Shown here: piece by piece, positions 14,273 to 14,296 of the stretch
Layout: every line of letters begins with the position of its first letter
How positions within the stretch are numbered: the stretch's first letter is position 1
Assembly (NCBI GenBank): GCA_900763885.1
Contig: CAAFLY010000161.1
Coordinates: 1 to 14,296 of the forward strand
Length of the DNA: 14,296 nucleotides
Origin: Clostridia bacterium
GTDB taxonomy: Bacteria > Bacillota > Clostridia > Oscillospirales > CAG-272
Reading direction: 5' to 3'
Notes under the pieces: generated by a model
Databases searched by the model: none
Seen by the model: only the letters and a program-made list of their open reading frames with translations
Told to the model about the DNA's origin: nothing
Translations under genes and position numbers: made by a program

Positions 14273-14296
14273 ACGGTCGCTTTTGAAAAAGCTCCG
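14273..14296 (-). repeat. Inverted copy of dispersed leader repeat (cut by window edge)
   Basis: The reverse complement of this stretch equals 9531-9554 base for base (24 of 24). The two copies therefore face each other across the desulfurase-Fic-glycosidase block. In this copy's own direction the repeat is followed by C-rich sequence (the complement of the G-runs). The window ends inside or at the end of the repeat. Confidence 0.75.

Overview
The window looks like chromosome of a strictly anaerobic, GC-rich Gram-positive bacterium, probably an uncultured gut-type Clostridia. This rests on lipoproteins with L-T-G-C and L-A-G-C lipoboxes, AGGAGG-type ribosome binding sites, sigma-A promoters with 17-bp spacers, and an oxidative-stress cluster of PerR-type Fur regulator, reverse rubrerythrin and rubredoxin. 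Codon and base use look even across the window. I see no rRNA, tRNA, CRISPR array, complete insertion sequence or phage gene.

Layout. (A) 1-4259, plus strand: a solute-binding lipoprotein with its own promoter and a palindromic operator candidate, a 102-bp palindromic repeat directly after its stop codon, a cytoplasmic clan GH-A type glycosidase, and a neutral-ceramidase-fold hydrolase. A bidirectional terminator closes this block. (B) 4333-6749, minus strand: a CehA/McbA-type PHP metallohydrolase and a GH43-like five-bladed beta-propeller protein, each with a recognisable promoter. (C) 7032-8469, minus strand: perR, reverse rubrerythrin and rubredoxin, probably one transcript from the promoter in front of perR. 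(D) 8775-14229, plus strand: a small lipoprotein with a strong promoter, then a tight run of cysteine desulfurase, Fic protein with a C-terminal winged helix, and a large putative TIM-barrel glycosidase (6-nt gap, then 20-nt overlap). A run of five G-tracts and an inverted copy of a dispersed repeat end the window.

How the genes may work together. The binding lipoprotein would capture an oligosaccharide outside the cell. Five unlinked-looking cytoplasmic hydrolases (GH-A type, ceramidase fold, PHP, propeller, large barrel enzyme) suggest breakdown of imported glycosides or modified sugars, but no ABC permease or sugar kinase is present here, so the substrate is unknown. The perR cluster is a standard peroxide defence unit of anaerobes. 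The desulfurase-Fic-glycosidase run is an odd combination without an obvious common pathway.

The points most worth a second look are: a dispersed repeat with conserved ends and a replaceable centre that sits in front of two genes and recurs inverted at the right edge; the 102-bp palindrome, which is MITE-like; a five-run G-tract after the last stop codon; a rubredoxin whose first metal knuckle is C-x-C instead of C-x2-C; and the desulfurase-Fic pairing. I do not see a clear new defence or mobile system.
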